Below, piece after piece: positions 25,417 to 34,375 of a stretch of 64,000 bases of DNA. The notes below the pieces were generated by a model that did not search any database, was not told the DNA's origin, and worked only from the letters and a program-made list of their open reading frames with translations. Numbering within the stretch: the stretch's first letter is position 1; each line of letters starts with the position of its first letter. This DNA is from Novosphingobium sp. 18050 (GTDB lineage Bacteria > Pseudomonadota > Alphaproteobacteria > Sphingomonadales > Sphingomonadaceae). The stretch is taken from contig NZ_CACSJO010000025.1 of assembly GCF_902706195.1 (NCBI RefSeq), positions 1 to 64,000 of the forward strand, read 5' to 3'. The position numbers and the translations under genes were made by a program.

Positions 25417-27207
25417 ATGCAGGTCTACGAAGCGCCCTTGCGCGACATGCGGTTCGTGATCCACGAACTCCACCAGGACGACGGTTTCGGTAACATCGAG
25501 GCTCTCGCCGAGTTTACCCCCGACCTTGTCGACGCGGTGCTGGAAGAAGCGGCCAAGGTGGCGACCGAGGTGCTGCTGCCCCTAAACCGCTCCGGCGACA
25601 TCGAGGGGTGCACCCTCGAAAACGGCGTCGTGCGAACCCCCAAGGGCTTCAGGGAAGCCTACGAAATGTTCCGCGAAGGCGGCTGGTGTGCGCTGGCGTC
25701 GGACCCCGAATGGGGCGGGCAGGGCCTGCCCGAGACGGTCAACAAGATGACCGAGGAGATGATCTGCTCGGCCAACCTGTCGTTCAGCCTCTATCCGGGC
25801 CTGACCCACGGCGCGACTACCGCGATCGAGGGCTACGCAAGTGATGAACTCAAGGCATTCTACCTGCCCAAGATGGTCTCGGGCGACTGGTCGGGCACGA
25901 TGTGCCTTACCGAGCCGCACTGCGGCACGGACCTTGGCATGCTGCGGACCAAGGCGGTGCCGCAGGAGGACGCGTCTTACAAGCTGACCGGCTCCAAGAT
26001 CTTCATCTCGGCGGGCGAGCATGACCTGACCGAGAACATCGTCCACCTCGTTCTCGCGCGGCTTCCTGACGCGCCTGAGGGGGTAAAGGGCATCAGCCTG
26101 TTCATCGTGCCCAAGTACCTGCCCAAAGACGACGGCACTCCCGGTCCGTCAAACGGCGTGTCGGTGGCGGCGATCGAGCACAAGATGGGCCTCAAGGCTT
26201 CGGCTACCTGCCAGCTCAACTTCGACGATTCCACCGGCTGGCTGGTCGGCAAGCCCCACAAGGGGATGGAGGCCATGTTCACGATGATGAACACCGAGCG
26301 CGTCTCGGTGGGCGTGCAGGGGCTGGGCGTTGGCGAGGCGGCCTATCAGTCGGCCGTCTGGTACGCGAAGGACCGTCTTCAGGGCCGTTCGCTCTCAGGC
26401 GTTAAGAACCCCAAGGGACCGGCCGATCCGATCATCGTCCACCCGGACGTGCGCCGGATGCTGATGACGATGCGCGCATATAACGAAGGCTGCCGCGCGC
26501 TGGGCGGCTGGGTCAGCCGTGCGCTGGATGCCGAGCGGTACTCCACCGATCCCGAGGTTAAGCAGCGCGCCGCCGACTTCATCGCCCTGATGACGCCGGT
26601 GGTCAAAGCGCTGTTCACCGACCTCGGCTATGAGAATGCCAACCTCGCAGTGCAGGTCTATGGCGGCCACGGCTACATCGCCGAGAGCGGCGTGGAGCAA
26701 TATGTGCGCGATGGCCGTATCGCCATGATCTATGAAGGCACCAACGGCATTCAGGCGCTCGACCTTGTGGGCCGCAAGCTGCCCGCGCACATGGGCCGCA
26801 ACTTGCGCAGCTTCTTCCACCCGGTCTCGCAGTTCGTCGAGGCCAACAAGGGTGACGAGCAGTTCAAGCCGATGATCGAGGCGCTGGAAAAGGCCTTCGG
26901 GGCCCTCCAGCTCTCCACTGCGACGATTGCCCAGAAGGGTATGAAAGACCCGGAGGAAGCAGGCGCGGCGGCGACCGACTATCTGCGCCTGACGGGGCTG
27001 GTGGCGATGGCGTACTGTTTTGCGCAAAGCGCCCTGATCGCGCGGAACAAGCTGGCAGGGGGCACCGAAGAGGCCGGTTTCTACAAGGCCAAGCTGACGA
27101 CCGCGCAGTTCTACTTCGATCGCATTTTGCCGCAGGCGACCACCGCGTTCCTTGCTATCAAGGCGGGCAAGGCGTCGATGATGGCGTTGGACGCAGAGTC
27201 ATTCTGA
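25417..27207 (+). CDS. Acyl-CoA dehydrogenase, long form with C-terminal extension domain
   Basis: A 596-residue FAD enzyme that oxidises acyl-CoA to enoyl-CoA. Visible are SGTMCLTEPHCGTDLGMLRT (about 159-178), GSKIFISAGEHDLTENIVHL, QVYGGHGYIAESG (about 413-425), and the catalytic Glu440 in IYEGTNGIQALDL, followed by the same C-terminal extension as the paralogue at 14356-16116. GAGGAGAGTGAGAAATG supplies the ribosome site for ATG 25417. It follows fadA and the fusion gene on the same strand, completing a beta-oxidation set. Confidence 0.94.
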   Translation: MQVYEAPLRDMRFVIHELHQDDGFGNIEALAEFTPDLVDAVLEEAAKVATEVLLPLNRSGDIEGCTLENGVVRTPKGFREAYEMFREGGWCALASDPEWGGQGLPETVNKMTEEMICSANLSFSLYPGLTHGATTAIEGYASDELKAFYLPKMVSGDWSGTMCLTEPHCGTDLGMLRTKAVPQEDASYKLTGSKIFISAGEHDLTENIVHLVLARLPDAPEGVKGISLFIVPKYLPKDDGTPGPSNGVSVAAIEHKMGLKASATCQLNFDDSTGWLVGKPHKGMEAMFTMMNTERVSVGVQGLGVGEAAYQSAVWYAKDRLQGRSLSGVKNPKGPADPIIVHPDVRRMLMTMRAYNEGCRALGGWVSRALDAERYSTDPEVKQRAADFIALMTPVVKALFTDLGYENANLAVQVYGGHGYIAESGVEQYVRDGRIAMIYEGTNGIQALDLVGRKLPAHMGRNLRSFFHPVSQFVEANKGDEQFKPMIEALEKAFGALQLSTATIAQKGMKDPEEAGAAATDYLRLTGLVAMAYCFAQSALIARNKLAGGTEEAGFYKAKLTTAQFYFDRILPQATTAFLAIKAGKASMMALDAESF

Positions 27208-27210
27208 TCG

Positions 27211-27232
27211 GGCGGGGCGGTTCCGCCCCGCC
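27211..27232 (+). terminator. GC hairpin after acyl-CoA dehydrogenase
   Basis: GGCGGGGCGG and CCGCCCCGCC pair around TT, only a few bases past the stop codon. No T-run follows, and it may act together with the stronger hairpin at 27241-27279. Confidence 0.5.
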
Positions 27233-27240
27233 TGTCTGCC

Positions 27241-27279
27241 AAGGCCCACCCTTCCCGCAAACGGAGGGGTGGGCCTTTC
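27241..27279. terminator. Bidirectional rho-independent terminator
   Basis: AAGGCCCACCC (27241-27251) pairs with GGGTGGGCCTT (27267-27277), giving a stem flanked by A and T runs so that it can stop transcription from both the acyl-CoA dehydrogenase and the convergent amino-acid dehydrogenase. Confidence 0.8.
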
Positions 27280-27283
27280 AGTT

Positions 27284-28336
27284 TCAGACCAGTTCCGGCT
27301 CCGGGCGCATCATCAGCCCTTCGGCCATGCGGTCCGCCACCACCGGCGGGGACAGGCCATCGCTTGCCGCCGCTTCGAGGATTTCGCGGGTGCGCGGGCC
27401 GATCTCCAGCACGCGGGCGCGGACCTGGTCGGCGCTTTCGCCCAGGTATTCGGCAGCGACGTTGATGATGCCGCCCGCGTTGACCACGTAGTCAGGCGCA
27501 TAGGCGATGCCGCGCGCCAACAGCGCCTGTGCCACGTGCGGTGCGGCGAGCTGGTTGTTGGCCGCACCGCATACCACGCCCGCGCGCAGCGCAGCCACGG
27601 TCGCATCGTTCAGCGCGCCGCCCAGCGCACAAGGCGCGAAGACCTGCGCATCGACGTCGGCGATAGCCTCGATCGGCACGATATGCGCGCCCGTTTCCTC
27701 GGCAACGTTGGCGCAGCGCAGGGGATCGATATCGGCGATGACGAGCTGTGCGCCCTCCGCCGCGAGCAGGCGGGCGAGGCCGGCGCCGACGTTACCCACG
27801 CCCAGCACCGCGACGGTCACGCCCGAGAGCGAACTGCCGAAACGGAAAGCGACCGCCTCCTTCATTGCCTCGAACACGCCCAGTGCCGTCCATGGCGAAG
27901 GATCGCCCCCGGCAAGTCCTGGCAGCGCGGTGCGTCCGGCGACGTGGCGGGTATGGCGCGCGACGCATTCCATGTCGGAGACGCCGGTGCCCACGTCTTC
28001 CGCAGTGACGTAGCGGCCGCCCAGCTTTTCGACTGCGAGACCGAATGCCTCGAACAGGGCGGTGCGGTCGAACTCGCCTTCCGGACGGCGCAGCACGGCC
28101 TTGCCGCCGCCTAAGGGCAGGCGGGCCATAGCGTTCTTGTAGCTCATACCCTCGGCAAGGCGGAAAGCATCGGCCATGGCTTCGGCCGAATCCGGGTAGG
28201 ACCAGAAGCGGCAGCCACCCGCCGCAGGACCGCGCGCCGTCGAGTGGATCGCAATCACACCGTCGAGGCCGGCCTTCTCGTCCAACAGGCGAACATATTC
28301 CATCGGCGGCATCATGCGGTGGGTCTGGGCAATCAT
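27284..28336 (-). CDS. Glu/Leu/Phe/Val dehydrogenase family protein (leucine/phenylalanine dehydrogenase type)
   Basis: A 350-residue NAD-dependent amino-acid dehydrogenase. Lys67 (MSYKNA) and catalytic Lys79 (LPLGGGKAVL) match the substrate and catalytic lysines of leucine dehydrogenase; AEDVGTGVSDM is conserved, and VAVLGVGNVGAGLARLL (about 174-190) is the NAD-binding loop. It deaminates a branched or aromatic amino acid to the 2-oxo acid. The divergent Lrp/AsnC gene makes amino-acid-responsive control likely. Exact substrate not readable. Confidence 0.88.
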   Translation of the reverse strand: MIAQTHRMMPPMEYVRLLDEKAGLDGVIAIHSTARGPAAGGCRFWSYPDSAEAMADAFRLAEGMSYKNAMARLPLGGGKAVLRRPEGEFDRTALFEAFGLAVEKLGGRYVTAEDVGTGVSDMECVARHTRHVAGRTALPGLAGGDPSPWTALGVFEAMKEAVAFRFGSSLSGVTVAVLGVGNVGAGLARLLAAEGAQLVIADIDPLRCANVAEETGAHIVPIEAIADVDAQVFAPCALGGALNDATVAALRAGVVCGAANNQLAAPHVAQALLARGIAYAPDYVVNAGGIINVAAEYLGESADQVRARVLEIGPRTREILEAAASDGLSPPVVADRMAEGLMMRPEPELV

Positions 28337-28371
28337 GCGAGGCTCCTGAGTGAGCTTTGATAAGGCCCTTA

Positions 28372-28428
28372 TTGTGCCAAGATTACACAGCGAAATTTGA
28401 CCTCATTTCGAGCCCTTGTGGCAAAATT
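28372..28428. promoter_or_regulatory. Possible Lrp-binding direct repeats in the divergent promoter region
   Basis: TTGTGCCAAGATT (28372-28384) and TTGTGGCAAAATT (28416-28428) agree at 11 of 13 bases and start 44 bases apart, about four helical turns. They lie in the AT-richer interval between the amino-acid dehydrogenase and the Lrp gene. A TTGACC at 28398 with CAAAAT 18 bases later could be the lrp promoter. All inferred from sequence. Confidence 0.35.
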
Positions 28429-28468
28429 GAACAAGACCTGTTCTGCATTGGCATGGTAAGAGGTTAAA

Positions 28469-28930
28469 ATGACCGATCTTGATCCCTACGAGAGAAAAAT
28501 TCTCCGAGAATTACAGCGCGACGCGAGTCAGACGACGGCGCAGATCGCCGAGCGCGTGGGCTTGTCCTCCTCACCCTGCTGGCGGCGCATCGACCGGCTG
28601 GAGCGCGAGGGGTTCATCCAGCGCCGCGTTGCCATCGTCGACCGCCACAAGGTGGGCCTGAATGCCCATGTCTTTGCGCAAGTGAAGCTCAACGCGCATG
28701 GCCGCGCCAACCTCGACGAGTTCGCCGCCAAGATCCGCGAATTTCCCGAGGTGCTGGACTGTTATGTGCTGCTGGGCTCGGTGGATTTCATGATCCGCGT
28801 GGTTGCGGAAGATATCAGTGCTTACGAGCGCTTCTTTTTCGAGAAGCTGTCGCAGCTTCCCGGAGTGCAGGAAATTACCTCGACCGTGGCACTGTCCGAG
28901 ATCAAGGCGACGACGGCGCTGCCGATCTGA
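28469..28930 (+). CDS. Lrp/AsnC family transcriptional regulator
   Basis: A 153-residue regulator: N-terminal helix-turn-helix (DPYERKILRELQRDASQTTA, QIAERVGLSSSPCWRRIDRL) and a C-terminal RAM/ligand domain (VLDCYVLLGSVDFMIRVVAE, then the terminal VQEITSTVALSEIK). Start ATG 28469. It is divergent from the amino-acid dehydrogenase, the classic arrangement for a local amino-acid sensor; a branched or aromatic amino acid is the likely ligand. Confidence 0.92.
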   Translation: MTDLDPYERKILRELQRDASQTTAQIAERVGLSSSPCWRRIDRLEREGFIQRRVAIVDRHKVGLNAHVFAQVKLNAHGRANLDEFAAKIREFPEVLDCYVLLGSVDFMIRVVAEDISAYERFFFEKLSQLPGVQEITSTVALSEIKATTALPI

Positions 28931-29007
28931 GGAGGGCCTGCTGACGGAACGGTTGTGATCGGCCGATGGCTCGCCCATAACCCCTGGCAACTGGTAGCCG
29001 GGGGAAC

Positions 29008-30321
29008 ATGATGGCCGAAAGTCCGACGATCGATGCCGTCCCGCCCAAGCCTGCGCTTACCGACGCCATGCGCCTGCGCGCCATCTTCGCAGGATCGGCG
29101 GGCAATCTCATCGAATGGTACGACTTTTACGTCTACGCCTTCACTGCGCTTTACTTTTCCTCCGAGTTCTTCCCTGAAAGCGACAGGCTGGTGCAGCTCA
29201 TGGCCACCAGCGGCATCTTCGCGATAGGCTTTCTGATGCGGCCTTTCGGTGGGTGGTTCTTCGGCCGCTATGCCGACCGCAAGGGACGGCAGGCGGCGAT
29301 GGTGGTCTCGGTGCTGATGATGGGCGCGGGCGCACTGCTGATCGCCGTTCTGCCGACTTATGCACGGATCGGCGTGGCTGCTCCGGCGCTGCTGCTGGTG
29401 GGGCGGATGCTTCAGGGCTTTTCCACCGGCGGGCAATACGGCACCGCAGCCACTTACCTGAGCGAGATCGCCGGGCCTGCGCGGCGCGGCTTCTGGTCCT
29501 CGTTCCAGTACGTGACGTTGATCGGCGGACAGCTTTGCGCGACGCTGGTTATCCTGATCCTCCAGCAATTGCTGGGCGAGGACGGGATGAAGGCGTGGGG
29601 CTGGCGGATCGCCTTTCTGATCGGCGCAGTGGCGGCGGGCTGCATCATCCTGCTTCGCGATCACATGCACGAAACCGCCAGCAGTGCAGACCGTGAAGGC
29701 GCGCAGGCCGGCAGCATCGTCGAACTGTTCCGCCATTCGACCCGCCCGTTCCTGATCGTCGCGGCGTTGACGGCGGGCGGCAGCCTGATGTTCTATTCCT
29801 TCACCACCTACATGCAGAAGTTTCTGGTGCTGACCGTTGGCATGTCCAAGGAAACCGCGACACTGCTGATGACGGCGGTGCTGATCGTGTTCATGGCACA
29901 GCAGCCGCTGATGGGCCTGCTGTCCGACCGGATAGGGCGACGCACCAACATGATCGTCTTTGCCGTGTTGGGCGCGGTGTGCATCGTACCTCTGTTCAGT
30001 ACGCTGGCCACGGCGCAGAGCCCTGTCATGGCTTTCGTGCTGATCGTGGCCGGACTGACAATCTGCAGTTTTTACACGTCGATCAGCGGGCTGTTCAAGG
30101 CGGAGCTGTTCCCCGTCCATGTTCGCGCGCTGGGCGTGGGCCTGGCTTACGGCGTGTCCAATGCCATATTCGGCGGTACGGCGGAGTATTTCGCACTCCG
30201 CTTCAAGGAAGCCGGACTGGAGCACGGGTTTTACTGGTACGTCTCGGCGTTCTGCGTGGTCTCGCTGGTCGCCGCGCTGATGCTGCCCGATACGCGGCGG
30301 GACAATCCGCTCGACCGCTGA
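29008..30321 (+). CDS. MFS transporter, metabolite:H+ symporter family (KgtP-like)
   Basis: A 437-residue protein with about 12 membrane spans. GSAGNLIEWYDFYVYAFTAL is the hallmark of the MHS family, and FGRYADRKGRQAAM is the loop 2-3 motif; LLVGRMLQGFSTGGQYGTA follows in TM4. Members import dicarboxylates such as 2-oxoglutarate, or osmolytes and aromatic acids. It lies just after the Lrp gene in the same direction, so it may carry a 2-oxo acid linked to amino-acid turnover. ATG 29008 or the adjacent ATG 29011 could start it. Confidence 0.88.
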   Translation: MMAESPTIDAVPPKPALTDAMRLRAIFAGSAGNLIEWYDFYVYAFTALYFSSEFFPESDRLVQLMATSGIFAIGFLMRPFGGWFFGRYADRKGRQAAMVVSVLMMGAGALLIAVLPTYARIGVAAPALLLVGRMLQGFSTGGQYGTAATYLSEIAGPARRGFWSSFQYVTLIGGQLCATLVILILQQLLGEDGMKAWGWRIAFLIGAVAAGCIILLRDHMHETASSADREGAQAGSIVELFRHSTRPFLIVAALTAGGSLMFYSFTTYMQKFLVLTVGMSKETATLLMTAVLIVFMAQQPLMGLLSDRIGRRTNMIVFAVLGAVCIVPLFSTLATAQSPVMAFVLIVAGLTICSFYTSISGLFKAELFPVHVRALGVGLAYGVSNAIFGGTAEYFALRFKEAGLEHGFYWYVSAFCVVSLVAALMLPDTRRDNPLDR

Positions 30322-30360
30322 AGAACTATATTTCTGGATGCATAGAACTACGCGCAGTGA

Positions 30361-30373
30361 TGAGCATTGCTCA
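30361..30373. promoter_or_regulatory. LysR-type T-N11-A palindrome upstream of the paoABC-like operon
   Basis: TGAGCATTGCTCA is a perfect 6-1-6 palindrome with the T-N11-A form bound by LysR proteins. It lies about 135 bases before the first molybdoenzyme gene; a LysR gene follows the operon at 34376. The link is inferred. Confidence 0.45.
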
Positions 30374-30508
30374 ACGCCGCGTGCAATCCCCATGCCATGG
30401 CAAGCCGCAACCAAAGCGCGCACAATGGGTTAAAGGGCACATCTGGGCCGCGCTCTGGGCAAGCAGGGGGCGGTTTACCGCGCTCGGTCCCGATAAAGGA
30501 ACATCACC

Positions 30509-31147
30509 ATGACGCAAGGATGCGGAGCCATCTCCAGGCGCGACGTTCTCAAGACAAGTGCGGCCGGTGCCGCCATCGCCGGTTCTCTGGGAACCGGCAG
30601 CGTCGCTCTTGCGCAGGCGGATGCGAGCGCGCCCCCCACCGCTGCAGTGCGTATGAAGGTCAATGGCAAGCAGACTTCGCTGACGCTGGACACCCGCACC
30701 ACGCTGCTCGACACCCTGCGCGAGCATCTGAAGCTGACGGGCACCAAGAAGGGCTGCGACCATGGCCAGTGCGGGGCCTGCACTGTCATCGTCAACGGCC
30801 GCCGCATCAATTCCTGTCTGACGCTGGCGGTGATGCACGAAGGCGACGAGGTCACCACGATCGAGGGCCTCGGCACCGTGGGGGACCTGCACCCGATGCA
30901 GGCCGCCTTCGTCGAGCATGACGGCTATCAGTGCGGCTACTGCACGCCCGGCCAGATATGTTCGGCCGTCGCGGTGCTGGAGGAAATCAGGGCCGGGATT
31001 CCCAGCCACGTCACCGAGGATATTGGCGCGGCGCCCGGTATGACCACGTTGGAAATGCGCGAGCGGATGAGCGGCAACATCTGCCGCTGCGGCGCTTATT
31101 CGAACATTGCCGAAGCCATGGCGCAAGTAGCAGGGGTGGAAGCATGA
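30509..31147 (+). CDS. paoA: Aldehyde oxidoreductase [2Fe-2S] subunit, Tat-exported (PaoA-like)
   Basis: A 212-residue iron-sulphur subunit. A twin-arginine signal (SRRDVLKTSAAGAAIAG, residues 9-25) directs folded export. The plant-type cluster is held by CDHGQCGAC plus a later Cys (INSCL); the second cluster by CGYCTPGQ and ICRCG. It passes electrons from the molybdenum subunit. Stop overlaps the next start as ATGA. Similar to E. coli PaoA, whose Tat signal exports the whole trimer; here too only this subunit carries a signal. GATAAAGGAACATCACC precedes ATG 30509. Confidence 0.9.
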   Translation: MTQGCGAISRRDVLKTSAAGAAIAGSLGTGSVALAQADASAPPTAAVRMKVNGKQTSLTLDTRTTLLDTLREHLKLTGTKKGCDHGQCGACTVIVNGRRINSCLTLAVMHEGDEVTTIEGLGTVGDLHPMQAAFVEHDGYQCGYCTPGQICSAVAVLEEIRAGIPSHVTEDIGAAPGMTTLEMRERMSGNICRCGAYSNIAEAMAQVAGVEA

Positions 31148-32094
31148 GGCCCTTTACCTACGAGCGGGCCACCAGCGCACAGGACGCCGCCGCCAAGGCC
31201 GCAGCCATGCCCGGTGCCCGTTTCATCGCGGGCGGCACCAATCTGCTCGACCTGATGAAGCTGGAGATCGAGACTCCGGGGCATCTGATCGACGTCAATG
31301 GCCTGGGCATGGACCAGATAGTGGAGACGCCGGAAGGGGGGCTGCGCATCGGGGCTCTGGTGCGCAACACCGATCTTGCCGCTGACAGGCGCGTTCGCAA
31401 GGATTACGGCGTGCTGACCCGCGCGCTGGTTGCCGGTGCTTCCGGCCAGCTGCGCAACAAGGCGACGACGGCGGGCAACCTGCTGCAACGCACGCGCTGC
31501 CCCTATTTCTACGACGTCAACATGCCCTGCAACAAGCGCAAACCCGGTTCGGGCTGCGGCGCGATCGGCGGCTTTTCCCGTCAGCTTGGCGTCATCGGCA
31601 CCAGCGAGGCCTGCATCGCCACGCATCCCAGCGACATGGCGGTAGCGATGCGCGTGCTGGATGCCAGCGTCGAGACGATGCGCCCGGACGGCACCACCCG
31701 CGCAATCCCCATTGCCGAGTTCCACAAGCTGCCCGGCCAGACCCCGCAGACCGAAACCGCGCTGGAAAAGGGCGAACTGATCATCTCGGTCGCTTTGCCT
31801 AAGCCGACCGGCGGCACCCACATCTACCGCAAGGTTCGCGACCGTGCGTCCTACGCCTTCGCGCTGGTATCGGTGGCGGCGGTGATCGGCCGGGACGGGA
31901 AGGGCGCCGTCGCCCTCGGCGGTGTCGCGCCGAAACCGTGGCGGGTCGAAGAAGCCGACGCGCTGCTGTCAAAGGGCGCGCAGGCCGTCTCCGACCGCCT
32001 ATTCGCTGACGCCACCCCGCGCGAGGACAATGCGTTCAAGATCATGCTGGCGAAGCGCACCATCGCTTCCGTCATCGCTGAGGCCAAGGGCTAA
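31144..32094 (+). CDS. paoB: Aldehyde oxidoreductase FAD-binding subunit (PaoB-like)
   Basis: A 316-residue FAD subunit of the xanthine dehydrogenase family. FIAGGTNLLDLMK is the FAD pyrophosphate motif, and KATTAGNLLQRTRCPYF with CNKRKPGSGCGA and SEACIATHPSDM places four Cys in an insertion like that of E. coli PaoB, which binds an extra [4Fe-4S] cluster. The C-terminal CO-dehydrogenase flavoprotein domain covers about 215-310. It overlaps paoA by four bases and is 12 bases from paoC. Confidence 0.9.
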   Translation: MRPFTYERATSAQDAAAKAAAMPGARFIAGGTNLLDLMKLEIETPGHLIDVNGLGMDQIVETPEGGLRIGALVRNTDLAADRRVRKDYGVLTRALVAGASGQLRNKATTAGNLLQRTRCPYFYDVNMPCNKRKPGSGCGAIGGFSRQLGVIGTSEACIATHPSDMAVAMRVLDASVETMRPDGTTRAIPIAEFHKLPGQTPQTETALEKGELIISVALPKPTGGTHIYRKVRDRASYAFALVSVAAVIGRDGKGAVALGGVAPKPWRVEEADALLSKGAQAVSDRLFADATPREDNAFKIMLAKRTIASVIAEAKG

Positions 32095-32106
32095 GGAACC
32101 GGACGC

Positions 32107-34302
32107 ATGAAGTTCGATACACCCGCAGGAATGAACCCGATCGACCGCCTGACCGTGGTCGGCAAGCCCACGCCGCGCATCGACGGCCCGCTCAAAGTCA
32201 GCGGCGGCGCGCCTTACGCTTACGAACACCACGACGTTCCGGGCAAGCCGGCCTATGGCTACGTGCTGGGAGCGGCGGTGGCCAAGGGCACGATCCGCTC
32301 TATCGATACCGCCCGCGCGCAGAGGGCGCCGGGCGTGCTGGCGGTGGTCACGCACCGCAATGCCGGCAAGCTGGGCAAGGGCAAGATGAACACCGCGAAG
32401 CTGCTCGCGGGGCCGGACGTCCAGCATTATCATCAGGCCGTGGCCGTGGTCGTCGCCGAGACGTTCGAGCAGGCGCGCTGCGCTGCTGGCATGATCGATA
32501 TCGATTACGCGCGCAGCGACGGGGCCTTCGATCTGGTCGCCGCCAAGGCGGGAGCCAAGGAACAGGGCGGCAGTGACGCGCCGACTGCCGTGGGTGATTT
32601 CGAGGGCGCTTTCGCATCTTCCCCGGTCCAGCTCGACCAGAACTATACCACCCCGGACCAGAGCCACGCCATGATGGAGCCGATGGCCACCATCGCGGCA
32701 TGGGACGGCGACAAGCTGACCGTCTGGACATCGAACCAGATGGTCAACTGGGGCTTGAAGGATCTGGCCGCGACGCTGCAGGTGCCGATCGAAAACGTGC
32801 GCCTGATCTCGCCCTATATCGGCGGCGGTTTCGGGGGGAAGCTGTTCCTGCGTTCGGATGCACTGATGGCCTCGCTCGGCGCGCGGGCGGCGAAGCGGCC
32901 CGTCAAGGTGGCGCTGCAGCGGCCGCTGATGGCAAACAACGCGACCCATCGCCCCTCGACGATCCAGCGCATTCGCCTTGGCTGCGGCAAGGACGGCAAG
33001 ATCGCCGCTATCGGCCATGAAAGCTGGTCGGGCGATCTGGAAGGCGGCGGCCTTGAAGTGGCGGTGCAGCAGACCAAGCTGCTCTATGCCGGGGCCAACC
33101 GCATGACCGCGATGCGTCTTGCCGTGCTCGACCTGCCGGAAGCCAACGCCATGCGCGCGCCGGGCGAGGCGCCCGGCCTGATGGCGCTGGAAATCGCCAT
33201 GGACGAAATGGCCGAGAAGCTGGGCATGGACCCGGTCGCCTTCCGCGTGCTGAACGATACGCAGGTCGACCCCGAAAAGCCCGAGCGCCCGTTCTCCCAG
33301 CGCAACCTCGTGCGCTGCCTTCAGGACGGCGCGGAGCGTTTCGGCTGGAGCCGCCGCAAGGCGCCCGGCCAGGTGCGCGACGGGCGCTGGCTGGTCGGCA
33401 TGGGCGTGGCGGCGGCGTTCCGCAACAACCTCAACATGAAGTCGGGCGCGCGGGTGCGGCTGAATGGGCAGGGCACCGTCACCGTCGAGACCGACATGAC
33501 CGATATCGGCACCGGCACTTACACCATCATGGCGCAGACCGCGGCAGAGATGCTGGGCGTGCCGCTGGCCAAGGTGGTGGTGAAGCTGGGTGACAGTTCG
33601 TTCCCGGTTTCCGCCGGGTCAGGCGGTCAGTGGGGCGCGAACAGTTCCACCGCCGGGCTTTATGCTGCCTGTGTCAAGCTGCGCGAGGCGATCGTCGAGA
33701 AACTGGGCTTCGGTCCCGGCGAGGCGTTGTTCGAAGGCGGGCAGGTCCACGTCGGCAACCGCTCGGCGGACATCGCCCGGGCCGCAAAGTCGGGTGAAAT
33801 CGTCGCCGAGGATTCGATCGAGTTCGGGGATCTCGGCAAGAAGTTCCAGCAGTCCACTTTCGGCGCGCACTTCGTGGAGGCGGCGGTTGATCGCTATACC
33901 GGCGAGGCACGCGTGCGCCGGATGCTCGCGGTCTGCGCGGCAGGTCGCATCCTCAACCCCACGTCGGCGCGCAGCCAGGTGATCGGCGCGATGACCATGG
34001 GCGTGGGCGGCGCGCTGATGGAGGAACTGGCGGTCGACAAGCGCTTCGGCTTCTTCGTCAACCACGACCTCGCAGGTTACGAAGTGCCGGTCCACGCCGA
34101 CATCCCGCATCAGGAAGTGATTTTCATCGACGAGGCGGACGACAAGGTATCGCCGATGAAGGCCAAGGGCGTGGGTGAACTGGGCCTCTGCGGCGTCGGC
34201 GCGGCAGTCGCGAACGCGATCTACAACGCAACCGGCGTGCGGGTACGCGATTATCCGATCACCCTCGACAAATATCTCGACCGGCTCGGCGAAGTGGCCT
34301 GA
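32107..34302 (+). CDS. paoC: Aldehyde oxidoreductase molybdenum-binding subunit (PaoC-like)
   Basis: A 731-residue molybdopterin subunit that oxidises aldehydes to acids. YIGGGFGGKLF and MRAPGEAPGL line the cofactor site, and the base Glu is in KAKGVGELGLCGVG near the C-terminus. It has no signal of its own, as expected if exported with PaoA. The LysR gene follows after a terminator. Natural substrate unknown; PaoABC of E. coli detoxifies aromatic aldehydes. No PaoD-type maturation gene is adjacent. Confidence 0.92.
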   Translation: MKFDTPAGMNPIDRLTVVGKPTPRIDGPLKVSGGAPYAYEHHDVPGKPAYGYVLGAAVAKGTIRSIDTARAQRAPGVLAVVTHRNAGKLGKGKMNTAKLLAGPDVQHYHQAVAVVVAETFEQARCAAGMIDIDYARSDGAFDLVAAKAGAKEQGGSDAPTAVGDFEGAFASSPVQLDQNYTTPDQSHAMMEPMATIAAWDGDKLTVWTSNQMVNWGLKDLAATLQVPIENVRLISPYIGGGFGGKLFLRSDALMASLGARAAKRPVKVALQRPLMANNATHRPSTIQRIRLGCGKDGKIAAIGHESWSGDLEGGGLEVAVQQTKLLYAGANRMTAMRLAVLDLPEANAMRAPGEAPGLMALEIAMDEMAEKLGMDPVAFRVLNDTQVDPEKPERPFSQRNLVRCLQDGAERFGWSRRKAPGQVRDGRWLVGMGVAAAFRNNLNMKSGARVRLNGQGTVTVETDMTDIGTGTYTIMAQTAAEMLGVPLAKVVVKLGDSSFPVSAGSGGQWGANSSTAGLYAACVKLREAIVEKLGFGPGEALFEGGQVHVGNRSADIARAAKSGEIVAEDSIEFGDLGKKFQQSTFGAHFVEAAVDRYTGEARVRRMLAVCAAGRILNPTSARSQVIGAMTMGVGGALMEELAVDKRFGFFVNHDLAGYEVPVHADIPHQEVIFIDEADDKVSPMKAKGVGELGLCGVGAAVANAIYNATGVRVRDYPITLDKYLDRLGEVA

Positions 34303-34324
34303 TCGCCGCTGACGCGCTAAAAGG

Positions 34325-34352
34325 AAAAGGGTCGCCGTCCGGCGGCCCTTTT
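34325..34352 (+). terminator. Terminator after paoC
   Basis: AAAAGGGTCGCC and GGCGGCCCTTTT pair (one G-T) around GTCC and end in a T-run. It closes the molybdoenzyme operon. Confidence 0.8.
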
Positions 34353-34375
34353 CACAGTACCGGGACAATCCGCAG

